Positions 1 to 7,076 of a stretch of 8,773 nt of DNA are shown here, in pieces. The translations under genes and the position numbers were made by a program. Within the stretch, counting starts at the first letter, position 1. Each line of letters opens with the position of its first letter. Under the pieces are notes generated by a model that had not been told where the DNA came from, searched no databases, and saw nothing but the letters and a program-made list of their open reading frames with translations. Source of the stretch: Cellvibrionales bacterium UBA4435 (GTDB lineage: Bacteria > Pseudomonadota > Gammaproteobacteria > Pseudomonadales > Porticoccaceae). The stretch covers positions 4,789 through 13,561 of the forward strand of contig DGPR01000018.1 of NCBI GenBank assembly GCA_002390525.1, written 5' to 3'.

Positions 1-567
1 TCTTGTAATTTTGTCTTTATGTGTGTTGTGACCAACAAGAAAATTATGATGGATACGTAGCTCGACCTCACCACAAATTTTCAAAGAAGATGCTAAAAAA
101 GCATCTAAAGTGTGGTTTATAACTCCCTCGGTAGAGTTTTCAACGGGAACTACTCCATAATTTGCCGATCCAGCATCAACTTCTCTGAAAATCTCATCTA
201 TTGCGTTCATTGATTTAGTAATCGCAGAATGACCAAAATGCTTAATTGCGGCTTGTTGTGTAAAAGTACCTTGTGGCCCTAAGAAAACAACTTTAATAGG
301 TTGCTCTAGAGCTAAGCATGCAGACATGATTTCACGAAATAATCTTGCTATTTCTTCATTTTCCAAAGGACCGTTATTTCTGTCCATAACACTTCGTAAA
401 ACTTTTGCCTCACGCTCAGGCTTGAAGTATATGTCGTCTCCAAGCTCTTCTTTAACAATTGCAACCTCTTGAGCATAACTTGCACGCTTATTAATAAGGT
501 CTAATAGCTGACTATCCAATGCATCTATTGAGTCTCTTAGCTTAAGAAGCTTATCTTCATCTGACAT
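1..567 (-). CDS. pheA: Bifunctional chorismate mutase / prephenate dehydratase (P-protein), N-terminal part, cut by left edge
   Basis: This enzyme converts chorismate to prephenate and then to phenylpyruvate in cytosolic phenylalanine synthesis. My translation is open for 189 codons to the left edge. Residues 1 to about 90 form an AroQ-type chorismate mutase domain: R11, R28 and K39 sit at the same numbers as the active-site residues of the E. coli enzyme, and the PEREAK segment at 50-55 supplies the later Arg/Glu pair. The prephenate dehydratase domain begins near residue 101 with FLGPQGTF and contains the PVENSTEG motif. The regulatory ACT domain would lie outside the window. The sequence closely resembles Pseudomonas PheA. 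I chose the ATG at 567 because GAAGG at 580-576 sits 8 nt upstream; an in-frame ATG at 582 lacks a ribosome binding site. The gene follows gyrA by 39 nt with no visible terminator, so it is probably co-transcribed, without the serC found between them in Pseudomonas. Confidence 0.95.
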   Translation of the reverse strand, partial: MSDEDKLLKLRDSIDALDSQLLDLINKRASYAQEVAIVKEELGDDIYFKPEREAKVLRSVMDRNNGPLENEEIARLFREIMSACLALEQPIKVVFLGPQGTFTQQAAIKHFGHSAITKSMNAIDEIFREVDAGSANYGVVPVENSTEGVINHTLDAFLASSLKICGEVELRIHHNFLVGHNTHKDKITR

Positions 568-606
568 ATTTGCTGCCTTCATACTTAGATAGTAAATTTT
601 ATTCTT

Positions 607-3162
607 CTAGTCTTTAAACTCAAAATCATCAACATAGTCCTGCTCTTCTACTCGAGCCAAACCGACCATTATCTCTTGATCTCTAAGCCTTATAACTCTA
701 ACTCCTTGTGTATTTCGTCCTAATACAGAGATTTCGTCGCACCTAGTACGCACCATCGTTCCCTGATCTGAGATCAACATAATTTCATCTCTATCAAATA
801 ATTGCACTACCCCAACTAAAGAGCCATTCCTTTTACTTGCTTGCATCGCAATCATTCCTTTGCCACCTCGACCTTTTGTAGGAAATTCAGTTAAGTTGGT
901 TCTTTTACCGTACCCGCTAGCTGAAACAGTTAATGCGTAACCATTATCTGCAGGAATAATCATGGATAACACTTTATGTTCAGCGGGCAAACGCATACCG
1001 CGCACTCCTTTAGAAACTCTCCCTACAGATCTAACATCTGATTCAGAGAATCTTACAGCTTTTCCTTCGCTACTGAAAAGCATCACGTCACTATTTCCAT
1101 CCGTTATAGCACTGCCAACGAGGTAATCGCCTTCAACTAAGTCAACTGCTCTTAAGCCAACACTTCGCGGTCTAGAATATTGATCTAGAGATGTCTTTTT
1201 TACTGTTCCATTGGCGGTAGCCATGATTATATACTTATTTTCGTCATACTCTGAAACCGTTAAAATACTGTTTATGCGCTCGTTCTCGTCAAGAGGTAAA
1301 AGATTTATCATGGGTCTACCTTTGGAATTTCTTCCTGCTACAGGTATTTGATATACCTTTAACCAGTAGACTTTGCCTAAATTTGTGAAGCATAAGATTG
1401 TACTATGAGTGCTAGCAATCAAAAGATGTTCTACAAAATCATCATCCTTTACAGCCGTTGCCGATTTACCAGTACCTCCACGATGCTGTGACTGGTAATC
1501 ACTTAGTGGCTGTGTTTTTGCATAGCCACTGTGGGATATTGTTACTACTCTATCTTCTTCTGAAATTAAATCTTCTACTGTTAAGTCATGCTGTGACTCT
1601 GAAATAATAGTTCGTCTGTCATCGCCAAATTCATCACTCACGATTTGTAGTTCTTCTTTTATGAGCTGCATGAGGACTTTTGAATTATCTAAAATTTCTA
1701 AATATTTAATGATTTCATCTAACTTTTCTCTATATTCGGAAAGCAACTTATCATGCTCCATTCCTGTTAAGCGATGAAGTTTGAGTTCAAGAATTGCTTT
1801 AGCTTGAGATAGGGATAAATAATATTTACCTTGCTTTATACCACAGCTTGGATCCAAGTCTTCAGGCCGACTCGCTGCTCCCGCTTTTTCCATGAGATCA
1901 GAAGAAACAGATGCATCCCAACCTGTTGCAATTAGTCTATCTTTGGCTATTGCCGGTGTGGATGATGATTTAATTAATTCAATGATCTCATCTATATTAG
2001 CTATTGCAACTGCCAACCCCTCAAGAATATGAACTCGATCACGTGCTTTTCTTAAAAGATAAACAGTTCTTCGGGTAACTACCTCGCGCCGATGTCGGAC
2101 AAAATGATGAATCATTTCTTTAAGATTTAATGTTTGAGGCTGACCATCTACTAAAGCAACAACATTAAAGCTAAATCCGTTTTGAAGTTGTGTTTGTGCA
2201 TATAGATTATTTAAAACAACCTCTCCAACCTCTCCACGCTTAACCTCAATAACAACTCTTAAGCCATCTTTGTCTGATTCATCGCGAAGCTCTGAGATAC
2301 CCTCAACTTTCTTTTCTTTTACTAATTCAGCTATGCGCTCTATAAGTCGAGCTTTATTAAGCTGATAAGGAAGCTCTGTAATAATTATAGTTTCTCGACC
2401 CGTCTTTTCGTTGGTTTCAACAAAAGCTTTAGCCCGGATCACAATGCGACCACGTCCAGTACGGTAGGCTTCGATTATTCCGGCCTTACCATTAATTATA
2501 GCGGCAGTTGGAAAATCTGGTCCTGGTATATGCTCCATGAGCTCATCTACCGTTATATCTGTATTGTCTATGTATGCAAGACAACCGCCTATTACTTCTT
2601 TTAGATTATGCGGAGGGATATTTGTAGCCATACCAACTGCAATTCCAGATGAACCGTTTATTAGTAGATTTGGTATACGGGTAGGCAGGACAATTGGTAT
2701 GAGCTCATTTCCGTCATAATTTTCCACATAATCTACTGTCTCTTTATCAAGATCTGCAAGTAAAGAATGGGATATTTTTGCCATTCTAATCTCTGTGTAA
2801 CGCATTGCAGCTGCTGAATCTCCATCTACAGAGCCAAAGTTTCCTTGTCCATCGACAAGCATATATCGAAGAGAGAAATCTTGAGCCATGCGAACAATTG
2901 TATCGTAGACAGCAGAATCACCGTGTGGGTGGTATTTACCAATCACGTCACCAACAACTCTTGCTGATTTCTTGTATGACTTATTCCAATCATTGTTCAG
3001 CACACTCATCGCGAACAGAACTCTTCTATGTACTGGTTTTAGTCCGTCACGAACATCTGGGAGGGCTCTTCCAACAATTACACTCATAGCGTAATCAAGA
3101 TAAGATTTTTGAAGCTCATCTACAATATTTACAGATAAAGACTCTTTTATTATTTCGCTCAT
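607..3162 (-). CDS. gyrA: DNA gyrase subunit A
   Basis: GyrA is the DNA-breaking and rejoining subunit of the A2B2 gyrase that introduces negative supercoils. At 851 aa it is near the E. coli length (875). The N-terminal breakage-reunion domain covers about 1-530, with the catalytic tyrosine at Y122 in AAMRYTEIR, the same number as in E. coli. The quinolone-resistance region keeps the wild-type residues S83 and D87 in [10 protein letters not shown]. The C-terminal beta-pinwheel (about 535-840) has repeated blades such as [17 protein letters not shown], which separates it from ParC together with the GyrA-box. That box reads QHRGGTG (559-565) rather than the E. coli QRRGGKG. The tail after the pinwheel is short and acidic (about 838-851). 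The start ATG has AAGGA at 3178-3174, 11 nt upstream. A candidate extended -10 promoter lies at 3226-3218. The gene is divergent from ubiG, as in E. coli. Confidence 0.99.
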   Translation of the reverse strand: MSEIIKESLSVNIVDELQKSYLDYAMSVIVGRALPDVRDGLKPVHRRVLFAMSVLNNDWNKSYKKSARVVGDVIGKYHPHGDSAVYDTIVRMAQDFSLRYMLVDGQGNFGSVDGDSAAAMRYTEIRMAKISHSLLADLDKETVDYVENYDGNELIPIVLPTRIPNLLINGSSGIAVGMATNIPPHNLKEVIGGCLAYIDNTDITVDELMEHIPGPDFPTAAIINGKAGIIEAYRTGRGRIVIRAKAFVETNEKTGRETIIITELPYQLNKARLIERIAELVKEKKVEGISELRDESDKDGLRVVIEVKRGEVGEVVLNNLYAQTQLQNGFSFNVVALVDGQPQTLNLKEMIHHFVRHRREVVTRRTVYLLRKARDRVHILEGLAVAIANIDEIIELIKSSSTPAIAKDRLIATGWDASVSSDLMEKAGAASRPEDLDPSCGIKQGKYYLSLSQAKAILELKLHRLTGMEHDKLLSEYREKLDEIIKYLEILDNSKVLMQLIKEELQIVSDEFGDDRRTIISESQHDLTVEDLISEEDRVVTISHSGYAKTQPLSDYQSQHRGGTGKSATAVKDDDFVEHLLIASTHSTILCFTNLGKVYWLKVYQIPVAGRNSKGRPMINLLPLDENERINSILTVSEYDENKYIIMATANGTVKKTSLDQYSRPRSVGLRAVDLVEGDYLVGSAITDGNSDVMLFSSEGKAVRFSESDVRSVGRVSKGVRGMRLPAEHKVLSMIIPADNGYALTVSASGYGKRTNLTEFPTKGRGGKGMIAMQASKRNGSLVGVVQLFDRDEIMLISDQGTMVRTRCDEISVLGRNTQGVRVIRLRDQEIMVGLARVEEQDYVDDFEFKD

Positions 3163-3217
3163 GATACAAGTTTTCCTTATCTGGCAGTGAATAAAAAACT
3201 ACAAAAACAATCTTGTG

Positions 3218-3226
3218 ATTATAACA
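3218..3226 (-). promoter_or_regulatory. Candidate extended -10 promoter for gyrA
   Basis: Read on the minus strand, TGTTATAAT forms a perfect -10 hexamer (3223-3218) preceded by a TGn extension. The expected start point is near 3211, giving an untranslated leader of about 50 nt. No good -35 hexamer lies 16-18 bp upstream, which fits an extended -10 promoter. This is inferred from sequence only. Confidence 0.55.
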
Positions 3227-3260
3227 TAGAATATTTATTTTTTTCTGAGGAAAATCCTTG

Positions 3261-3289
3261 TTTAATGATCTATTCTTAAAGCGTATAAT
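3261..3289 (+). promoter_or_regulatory. Candidate promoter for the ubiG-mupP-yciK operon
   Basis: A perfect TATAAT lies at 3284-3289. The best hexamer at 17-bp spacing is TTTAAT (3261-3266), which matches TTGACA at only three positions. Transcription would begin near 3296, about 37 nt before the chosen ubiG start. It faces away from the gyrA -10 box, with about 60 bp between the two hexamers. Confidence 0.45.
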
Positions 3290-3320
3290 ATCAAGTAAAT
3301 TAGTACTAACAAGCTACCAT

Positions 3321-3324
3321 GGAA
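3321..3324 (+). promoter_or_regulatory. Ribosome binding site that decides the ubiG start
   Basis: GGAA lies 8 nt before the ATG at 3333. This supports that start over an in-frame TTG at 3258, which has its own GAGG at 3247-3250 but would add a 25-residue extension that UbiG proteins lack and would place the start upstream of the candidate TATAAT. Confidence 0.5.
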
Positions 3325-3332
3325 ATTCATCA

Positions 3333-4040
3333 ATGAGCAACCCAAATATAGATAAGGGTGAGATACGAAAATTTGAGGCACTTGCGAGTCGCTGGTGGGA
3401 TAAAGAAAGTAAGTTTAAACCCCTTCATGACATCAATCCATTACGAGTAAACTGGATCGATAGCCGGTCGCCTGTTGCGAATAATAAAATTTTAGATGTA
3501 GGTTGCGGTGGGGGGATACTTTCAGAATCTATGGCGCACAGAGGTGCTAATGTTACCGGAATAGATATGGGGGACGCCCCTCTTGCAGTAGCAAAACTTC
3601 ATAGCCTAGAGACAGGCATAAAAATTAATTATCAGAAATCCACTGTGGAGAGTCTTGCGGAAGAGGAAGCAGAGCAATACGATATAATTACGTGTTTAGA
3701 AATGTTAGAGCATGTACCTAACCCAAAGTCAGTTGTTGAGGCTTGCGCGAAACTAGTAAAGCCAAGTGGGCATATTTATTTCTCGACTATAAATAGAAAT
3801 ATTAAGGCTTACCTGTTCGCAATTATTGGTGCCGAATATATACTAAATCTTTTAGACAAAGGAACTCACGATTACACTAAATTTATTCGACCTAGCGAGA
3901 TAAATAAATGGGCAAGAGATAGCGGTCTAGAGCAAAGAGAAATTACGGGGCTTACTTATAATCCTTTCATGAAAAGTTATCGATTAAATAACAATGATGT
4001 TGATGTTAATTACATGATCCATACTGTGAAACAACTCTAA
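3333..4040 (+). CDS. ubiG: Ubiquinone biosynthesis O-methyltransferase UbiG
   Basis: UbiG is the SAM-dependent methyltransferase that performs both O-methylations of the ubiquinone head group. From the ATG at 3333 the protein has 235 aa, close to the usual 232-240. SAM-binding motif I is ILDVGCGGG at 53-61, the acidic residue after strand 2 is in GID (76-78), and CLEMLEHV is at 121-128. The segment [18 protein letters not shown] (154-171) followed by [12 protein letters not shown] (176-187) is specific to UbiG; in the E. coli protein the hydrophobic stretch contacts the membrane. No frameshift or missing motif is seen. The gene heads a plus-strand run with the HAD phosphatase 35 nt downstream. 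Its divergence from gyrA matches E. coli. The longer reading from TTG 3258 (260 aa) is possible but less likely. Confidence 0.96.
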   Translation: MSNPNIDKGEIRKFEALASRWWDKESKFKPLHDINPLRVNWIDSRSPVANNKILDVGCGGGILSESMAHRGANVTGIDMGDAPLAVAKLHSLETGIKINYQKSTVESLAEEEAEQYDIITCLEMLEHVPNPKSVVEACAKLVKPSGHIYFSTINRNIKAYLFAIIGAEYILNLLDKGTHDYTKFIRPSEINKWARDSGLEQREITGLTYNPFMKSYRLNNNDVDVNYMIHTVKQL

Positions 4041-4075
4041 ATTATTTGAGCAAAAACTGAGATCAAAATACAGAG

Positions 4076-4741
4076 ATGATGAAAGCAAGATTTGAAGCGG
4101 TATTATTTGACTTAGATGGTACTTTATTAGATACAGCTCCTGATTTTACTACGGCTACAAATATACTTTTAAGACAAAAAAAACTTCCTCAAATAAAAGA
4201 GCAAGATATACGAACATTAATCTCAGATGGCTCAGCAGGAATAATCTCTAAATTATTCGCCATGAACTCAAGCAATCCTCAATATGAAAAAATAAGGCAT
4301 GAACTTCTGGACCTTTATAGTCGTCACCTAGCAGATCAAACGCTTCCTTTCAAAGGGTTAGTTGAGCTTCTAAAGAAATTAGATGTTCATGATATTCCAT
4401 GGGGTATAGTTACCAATAAACCAGAAATTTACACAAATTCTATACTTGAAAAACTAGATTTAGCCTCATACCCTAAGGTAGTTGTATGTCCAGATCATGT
4501 AAGGTTCACAAAGCCAAATCCAGAACCAATTATTTTAGCTTGCAATAAGCTTGGCATCAAACCAGAAAATACTGTATATATCGGAGATCACATTCGAGAT
4601 ATCCAGGCTGGAGCAAATGCAGGAGCGATTACAATTGCTGCTGCCTACGGATATATTGAAAAATATGATGATATTTCTAAATGGCATGCAAATTTTATAG
4701 CCAACCAACCAGAGGATTTACTAAAATTAATATTCCCCTAA
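4076..4741 (+). CDS. mupP: HAD-superfamily phosphatase, probably MupP (N-acetylmuramic acid 6-phosphate phosphatase) or Gph-like
   Basis: This is a cytosolic HAD hydrolase of 221 aa. Motif I is FDLDGTLLDTAPD with the nucleophile D12 and acid/base D14. Motif II is IVTNK with T113. Motif III contains K146 in TKPNPEP. Motif IV is GDHIRD with D171 and D175. The insertion after motif I makes a helical cap, as in phosphoglycolate phosphatases. Gph and MupP are hard to separate by motifs. I favour MupP because VCPDHV (137-142), KPNPEP and GDHIRDIQAG resemble the Pseudomonas protein, and because the ubiG-mupP-yciK order is the same. In Pseudomonas MupP dephosphorylates MurNAc-6-P in the cell-wall recycling route that continues through AmgK and MurU, neither of which is visible here. 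The start could be either of two tandem ATGs (4076 or 4079); AGAG at 4072-4075 is a weak ribosome site. Confidence 0.8.
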   Translation: MMKARFEAVLFDLDGTLLDTAPDFTTATNILLRQKKLPQIKEQDIRTLISDGSAGIISKLFAMNSSNPQYEKIRHELLDLYSRHLADQTLPFKGLVELLKKLDVHDIPWGIVTNKPEIYTNSILEKLDLASYPKVVVCPDHVRFTKPNPEPIILACNKLGIKPENTVYIGDHIRDIQAGANAGAITIAAAYGYIEKYDDISKWHANFIANQPEDLLKLIFP

Positions 4742-4796
4742 GATTAGTTAATGAAGATAATACTAGAGCTACGCGGAACAATTGAGTTGATTATTA

Positions 4797-5543
4797 ATGA
4801 AACAAAGAATATTCAAAGCCCCTAAAGGCTATTTACAAGGAAAAGTTATAGCCGTCACAGGTGCTAGTGACGGAATCGGCGCCGTTGCGGCAAAGACTTT
4901 TGCATCATACGGTGCAACGATAATATTAATTGGACGCTCAGTACCAAAACTTGAAAAAGTGTACGATGAAATTGAGACGGATGGTGGGCCAACTCCCGGC
5001 ATATATCCCATTTGTTTCGAAAAAGCATCTGAAAAAAACTATTCTGAGCTACACAATGGAATTGCTGCAGTGTTCGGTAGTATTGATGGCCTTTTACATA
5101 GTGCAGCATTACTTGGTGAGAGAACCCCAATAGCAAACTATGCTGCTAAATCATGGGAGGCTGTTATGCGAGTAAATGTTTCCTCGCAATTTATGCTTAC
5201 AAAAGCGCTACTACCTCTTCTAAAAAATTCAGAAAATGCGTCTATAATATTTACCTCATCAGGTGTTGGTCGCGTTGGAAAAGCCTACTGGGGTGCATAT
5301 GCTGTGTCTAAGTTTGCAATTGAAGGACTGTCACAAGTGCTTTCAAATGAACTAGAAGGAACCTGCAATATTAGAGTGAACTGCATTAATCCTGGTCCTT
5401 CAAGAACACGTATGCGCGCTAGTGCATTCCCTGCAGAAAACCCAAATACGATAAAAAAGCCTGAAGAAATTATGTCCTCATATTTATATTTGATAGGTGA
5501 CGAAAGTATACCTATTTCTGGACAATCGATTGATGCACAATAA
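4797..5543 (+). CDS. yciK: YciK-family short-chain dehydrogenase/reductase
   Basis: This is a classical SDR oxidoreductase of 248 aa whose substrate is not established; it resembles E. coli YciK along its whole length. The dinucleotide-binding motif is TGASDGIG (21-28), with GRS (46-48) after strand 2, which hints at NADP preference. The catalytic set is N127 in RVNVSS, S155 in FTSSGVGR, Y168 and K172 in YAVSK. The family-typical NCINPGPSRTRMRASAFP follows (195-212). The usual NAG motif after strand 4 reads HSAALLG (101-107), where E. coli has HNAGLLG. The start has only a weak GAG at 4784-4786. The gene lies 55 nt after the phosphatase, so it is probably the last gene of the ubiG operon, and it ends 9 bp before the convergent rluB. 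Confidence 0.9.
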   Translation: MKQRIFKAPKGYLQGKVIAVTGASDGIGAVAAKTFASYGATIILIGRSVPKLEKVYDEIETDGGPTPGIYPICFEKASEKNYSELHNGIAAVFGSIDGLLHSAALLGERTPIANYAAKSWEAVMRVNVSSQFMLTKALLPLLKNSENASIIFTSSGVGRVGKAYWGAYAVSKFAIEGLSQVLSNELEGTCNIRVNCINPGPSRTRMRASAFPAENPNTIKKPEEIMSSYLYLIGDESIPISGQSIDAQ

Positions 5544-5546
5544 TAT

Positions 5547-5564
5547 TCTGGGTTACCCCCCAGA
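5547..5564. terminator. Weak hairpin between the convergent ends of yciK and rluB
   Basis: TCTGGG (5547-5552) and CCCAGA (5559-5564) can form a 6-bp stem with a 6-nt loop. It starts just after the yciK stop, and its right half lies inside the last codons of rluB. It has no clear U-run on either side, so it is at best a weak terminator. No better one is visible for either operon. Confidence 0.3.
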
Positions 5565-6368
5565 GCGGAGTCGTTTAATTTGTCTCTCTCTCTTCTTTTT
5601 ATCCTCTAAAGACATGCTCTTATTTTTTCTTGGTATGATCATCCTTACCGTGGCCAATAGGTCATTTAATGGAGTTTCATCAAGCTCTATCCATTGACCT
5701 TTACGTACATAAGATGGCAAAAAAATAGGTCCGAAACGGACGCGCTTAAGTCTATTTACCTGCAAACCTTGTGACTCCCATAATCTTCTTACTTCCCTAT
5801 TACGCCCTTCAGTAAGAGCAACGGTATACCAACCATTTGTACCGATTCTCTCTCCAATAACTATATCACTAAATTTTGCTATACCATCGTCTAACAGTAT
5901 CCCTTCTCGGAGTCGTTGTAGCATTTCTTCATCAACTGCTCCATGGACTCTTGCTAAATACTCTCGGTCAACTTTTGAAGAAGGATGCATAAGCTTATTT
6001 GCTAAATCTCCATTATTGGTAAACAATAGTAATCCTGTGGTACTTATATCCAAACGCCCTACAGCTATCCATCTTTCCCCTTTAATGACTGGCAAAGAAT
6101 CAAACACAGTCTTACGCTTTTCAGGGTCAGATTTTGTGCAAACTTCTCCTTCCGGCTTGTTATAGACAAGTACTCGAACTCTCTGATTTTCTGACATATA
6201 AATATTTTTACTATCGACTCGAATAGCATCTTCCACTGAAGCGCGATCGCCAATAACAGCTGTTTTTCCATTAACTGTTATGCGCTCCTCTCTAATCCAG
6301 CGCTCGATCTCTCGACGCGAACCACAACCTGCCCTTGCTAATATTTTTTGAAGTTTTTCAGAAACCAT
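5553..6368 (-). CDS. rluB: 23S rRNA pseudouridine synthase RluB (U2605 in E. coli numbering)
   Basis: RluB isomerises one uridine of 23S rRNA (U2605 in E. coli) to pseudouridine during 50S maturation. The protein has 271 aa. An S4 RNA-binding domain occupies about 2-60, beginning with EKLQKILARAGCGSRREIE. The RsuA/RluB-type catalytic domain follows, with the catalytic aspartate D107 in GRLDISTTGLLLFTNNG (104-120) and the conserved LTEGRNREVRRLWES at 185-199. The C-terminus (about 246-271) is a highly basic tail rich in Lys and Arg, as expected for RNA contact. RluB is preferred over RluE and RluF because of the S4 domain and the position next to scpAB, a linkage common in many bacteria. The start ATG is preceded by GGTGA at 6379-6375 with 6-nt spacing. 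It lies 48 nt after scpB, separated from it by a hairpin at 6392-6414, and is the last gene of the minus-strand run. Confidence 0.95.
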   Translation of the reverse strand: MVSEKLQKILARAGCGSRREIERWIREERITVNGKTAVIGDRASVEDAIRVDSKNIYMSENQRVRVLVYNKPEGEVCTKSDPEKRKTVFDSLPVIKGERWIAVGRLDISTTGLLLFTNNGDLANKLMHPSSKVDREYLARVHGAVDEEMLQRLREGILLDDGIAKFSDIVIGERIGTNGWYTVALTEGRNREVRRLWESQGLQVNRLKRVRFGPIFLPSYVRKGQWIELDETPLNDLLATVRMIIPRKNKSMSLEDKKKRERQIKRLRSGG

Positions 6369-6391
6369 TAATTGTCACCCTTAAGGCCATC

Positions 6392-6414
6392 AACCTAGTT
6401 ATTCTGACTAGGTT
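6392..6414 (-). repeat. Inverted repeat (hairpin) in the scpB-rluB spacer
   Basis: AACCTAGT (6392-6399) and ACTAGGTT (6407-6414) are perfect inverted arms of 8 bp around a 7-nt loop. In the mRNA the hairpin begins 2 nt after the scpB stop codon and ends about 10 nt before the rluB ribosome binding site. No U-run follows, so a simple intrinsic terminator is unlikely; a processing or stability element is possible. Confidence 0.5.
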
Positions 6415-6416
6415 TG

Positions 6417-7055
6417 TTAGTTGATCTCTTTAGTTTCAGCTATATCGTCTGGAACTAATTCTGGTTTAATTTGTGCAATATCCTTTATATCTTCAAGAAC
6501 AGGAAGCTCCTTGAGGTCTTTAAGATTGAAGTAGCTAAGGAAATTTTTTGTCGTAGAGTATAGAGCTGGTCGACCCGGAACATCTTTGTTGCCTACAATT
6601 TTTATCCAATCACGCTCCATTAAGCCTCTAATAGTATCAGAGCTAACTGATACACCTCTAATTTCTTCTATTTCCCCTCTTGTAACTGGTTGCTTATAGG
6701 CAATCAGTGATAGTGTTTCCAAAAAAGCCCTAGAGTACTTTTTAGGTTTTTCTTCCCATAAGCGACTTATCCAAAAAGAGAGCTCGTCTCTAATCTGCAA
6801 ACGATAACCACTTGCAGTTTCCTTTAGTTCAAAACTGTGGTTTTCGCAGTTAAGTTTGATACTTTGAATAGCAGAGTAGATATCCTTTCTAGACGGTTTA
6901 TGTGCTTGTAAGAATAAATTTGCTGATGCAGCATTTAGCTCCTCAAGTGGAACATTTTCATTATCAAAAATACTTTCTATTTGATTTATATCCAAAGATC
7001 GCTGAGCAGCAAGCAGCAAACCCTCGATAATTTTTGTAAGTTCTGTGTGATCCAT
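6417..7055 (-). CDS. scpB: Segregation and condensation protein ScpB
   Basis: ScpB is the dimeric kite subunit that binds ScpA in the Smc-ScpAB condensin and acts in chromosome segregation. From the ATG at 7055 it has 212 aa. It has two winged-helix domains: the first covers about 1-98 (KIIEGLLLAAQRSLDINQIE near the start), and the second contains ETLSLIAYKQPVTRGEIEEI (113-132). The signature GRPALYSTTKNFLSYFNL follows at 161-178. The C-terminal 25 residues are acidic and probably flexible. A longer reading from ATG 7061 adds two residues, but AGGA (7065-7062) then abuts the start with no spacing; it lies 6 nt before ATG 7055, so I prefer that start. The gene follows scpA by 21 nt, which implies coupled expression of the two partners. 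Confidence 0.96.
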   Translation of the reverse strand: MDHTELTKIIEGLLLAAQRSLDINQIESIFDNENVPLEELNAASANLFLQAHKPSRKDIYSAIQSIKLNCENHSFELKETASGYRLQIRDELSFWISRLWEEKPKKYSRAFLETLSLIAYKQPVTRGEIEEIRGVSVSSDTIRGLMERDWIKIVGNKDVPGRPALYSTTKNFLSYFNLKDLKELPVLEDIKDIAQIKPELVPDDIAETKEIN

Positions 7056-7061
7056 TTTCAT

Positions 7062-7065
7062 TCCT
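7062..7065 (-). promoter_or_regulatory. Ribosome binding site that decides the scpB start
   Basis: On the minus strand, AGGA sits directly against the upstream ATG (7061) but 6 nt before ATG 7055, so it favours the second, in-frame start. Confidence 0.6.
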
Positions 7066-7076
7066 AATAAAAAATT

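Noticed and set aside
2537..2719. Open frames of 60-94 codons on the plus strand inside gyrA (also 2805-3089)
   Set aside because: They lie opposite strongly conserved gyrA codons, have no ribosome site or recognisable domain, and are shadows of the real gene.
4829..5136. Several short frames on both strands within yciK
   Set aside because: Their sequences are low in recognisable motifs and the yciK frame is full length with its catalytic residues intact.
5497..5697. A 66-codon plus-strand frame spanning the yciK-rluB junction
   Set aside because: It overlaps the conserved ends of both genes and has no start signal; likely chance.
6065..6271. A 68-codon minus-strand frame inside rluB
   Set aside because: Different frame of the same strand through the catalytic domain of rluB; no sign of frameshifting because rluB itself is intact.
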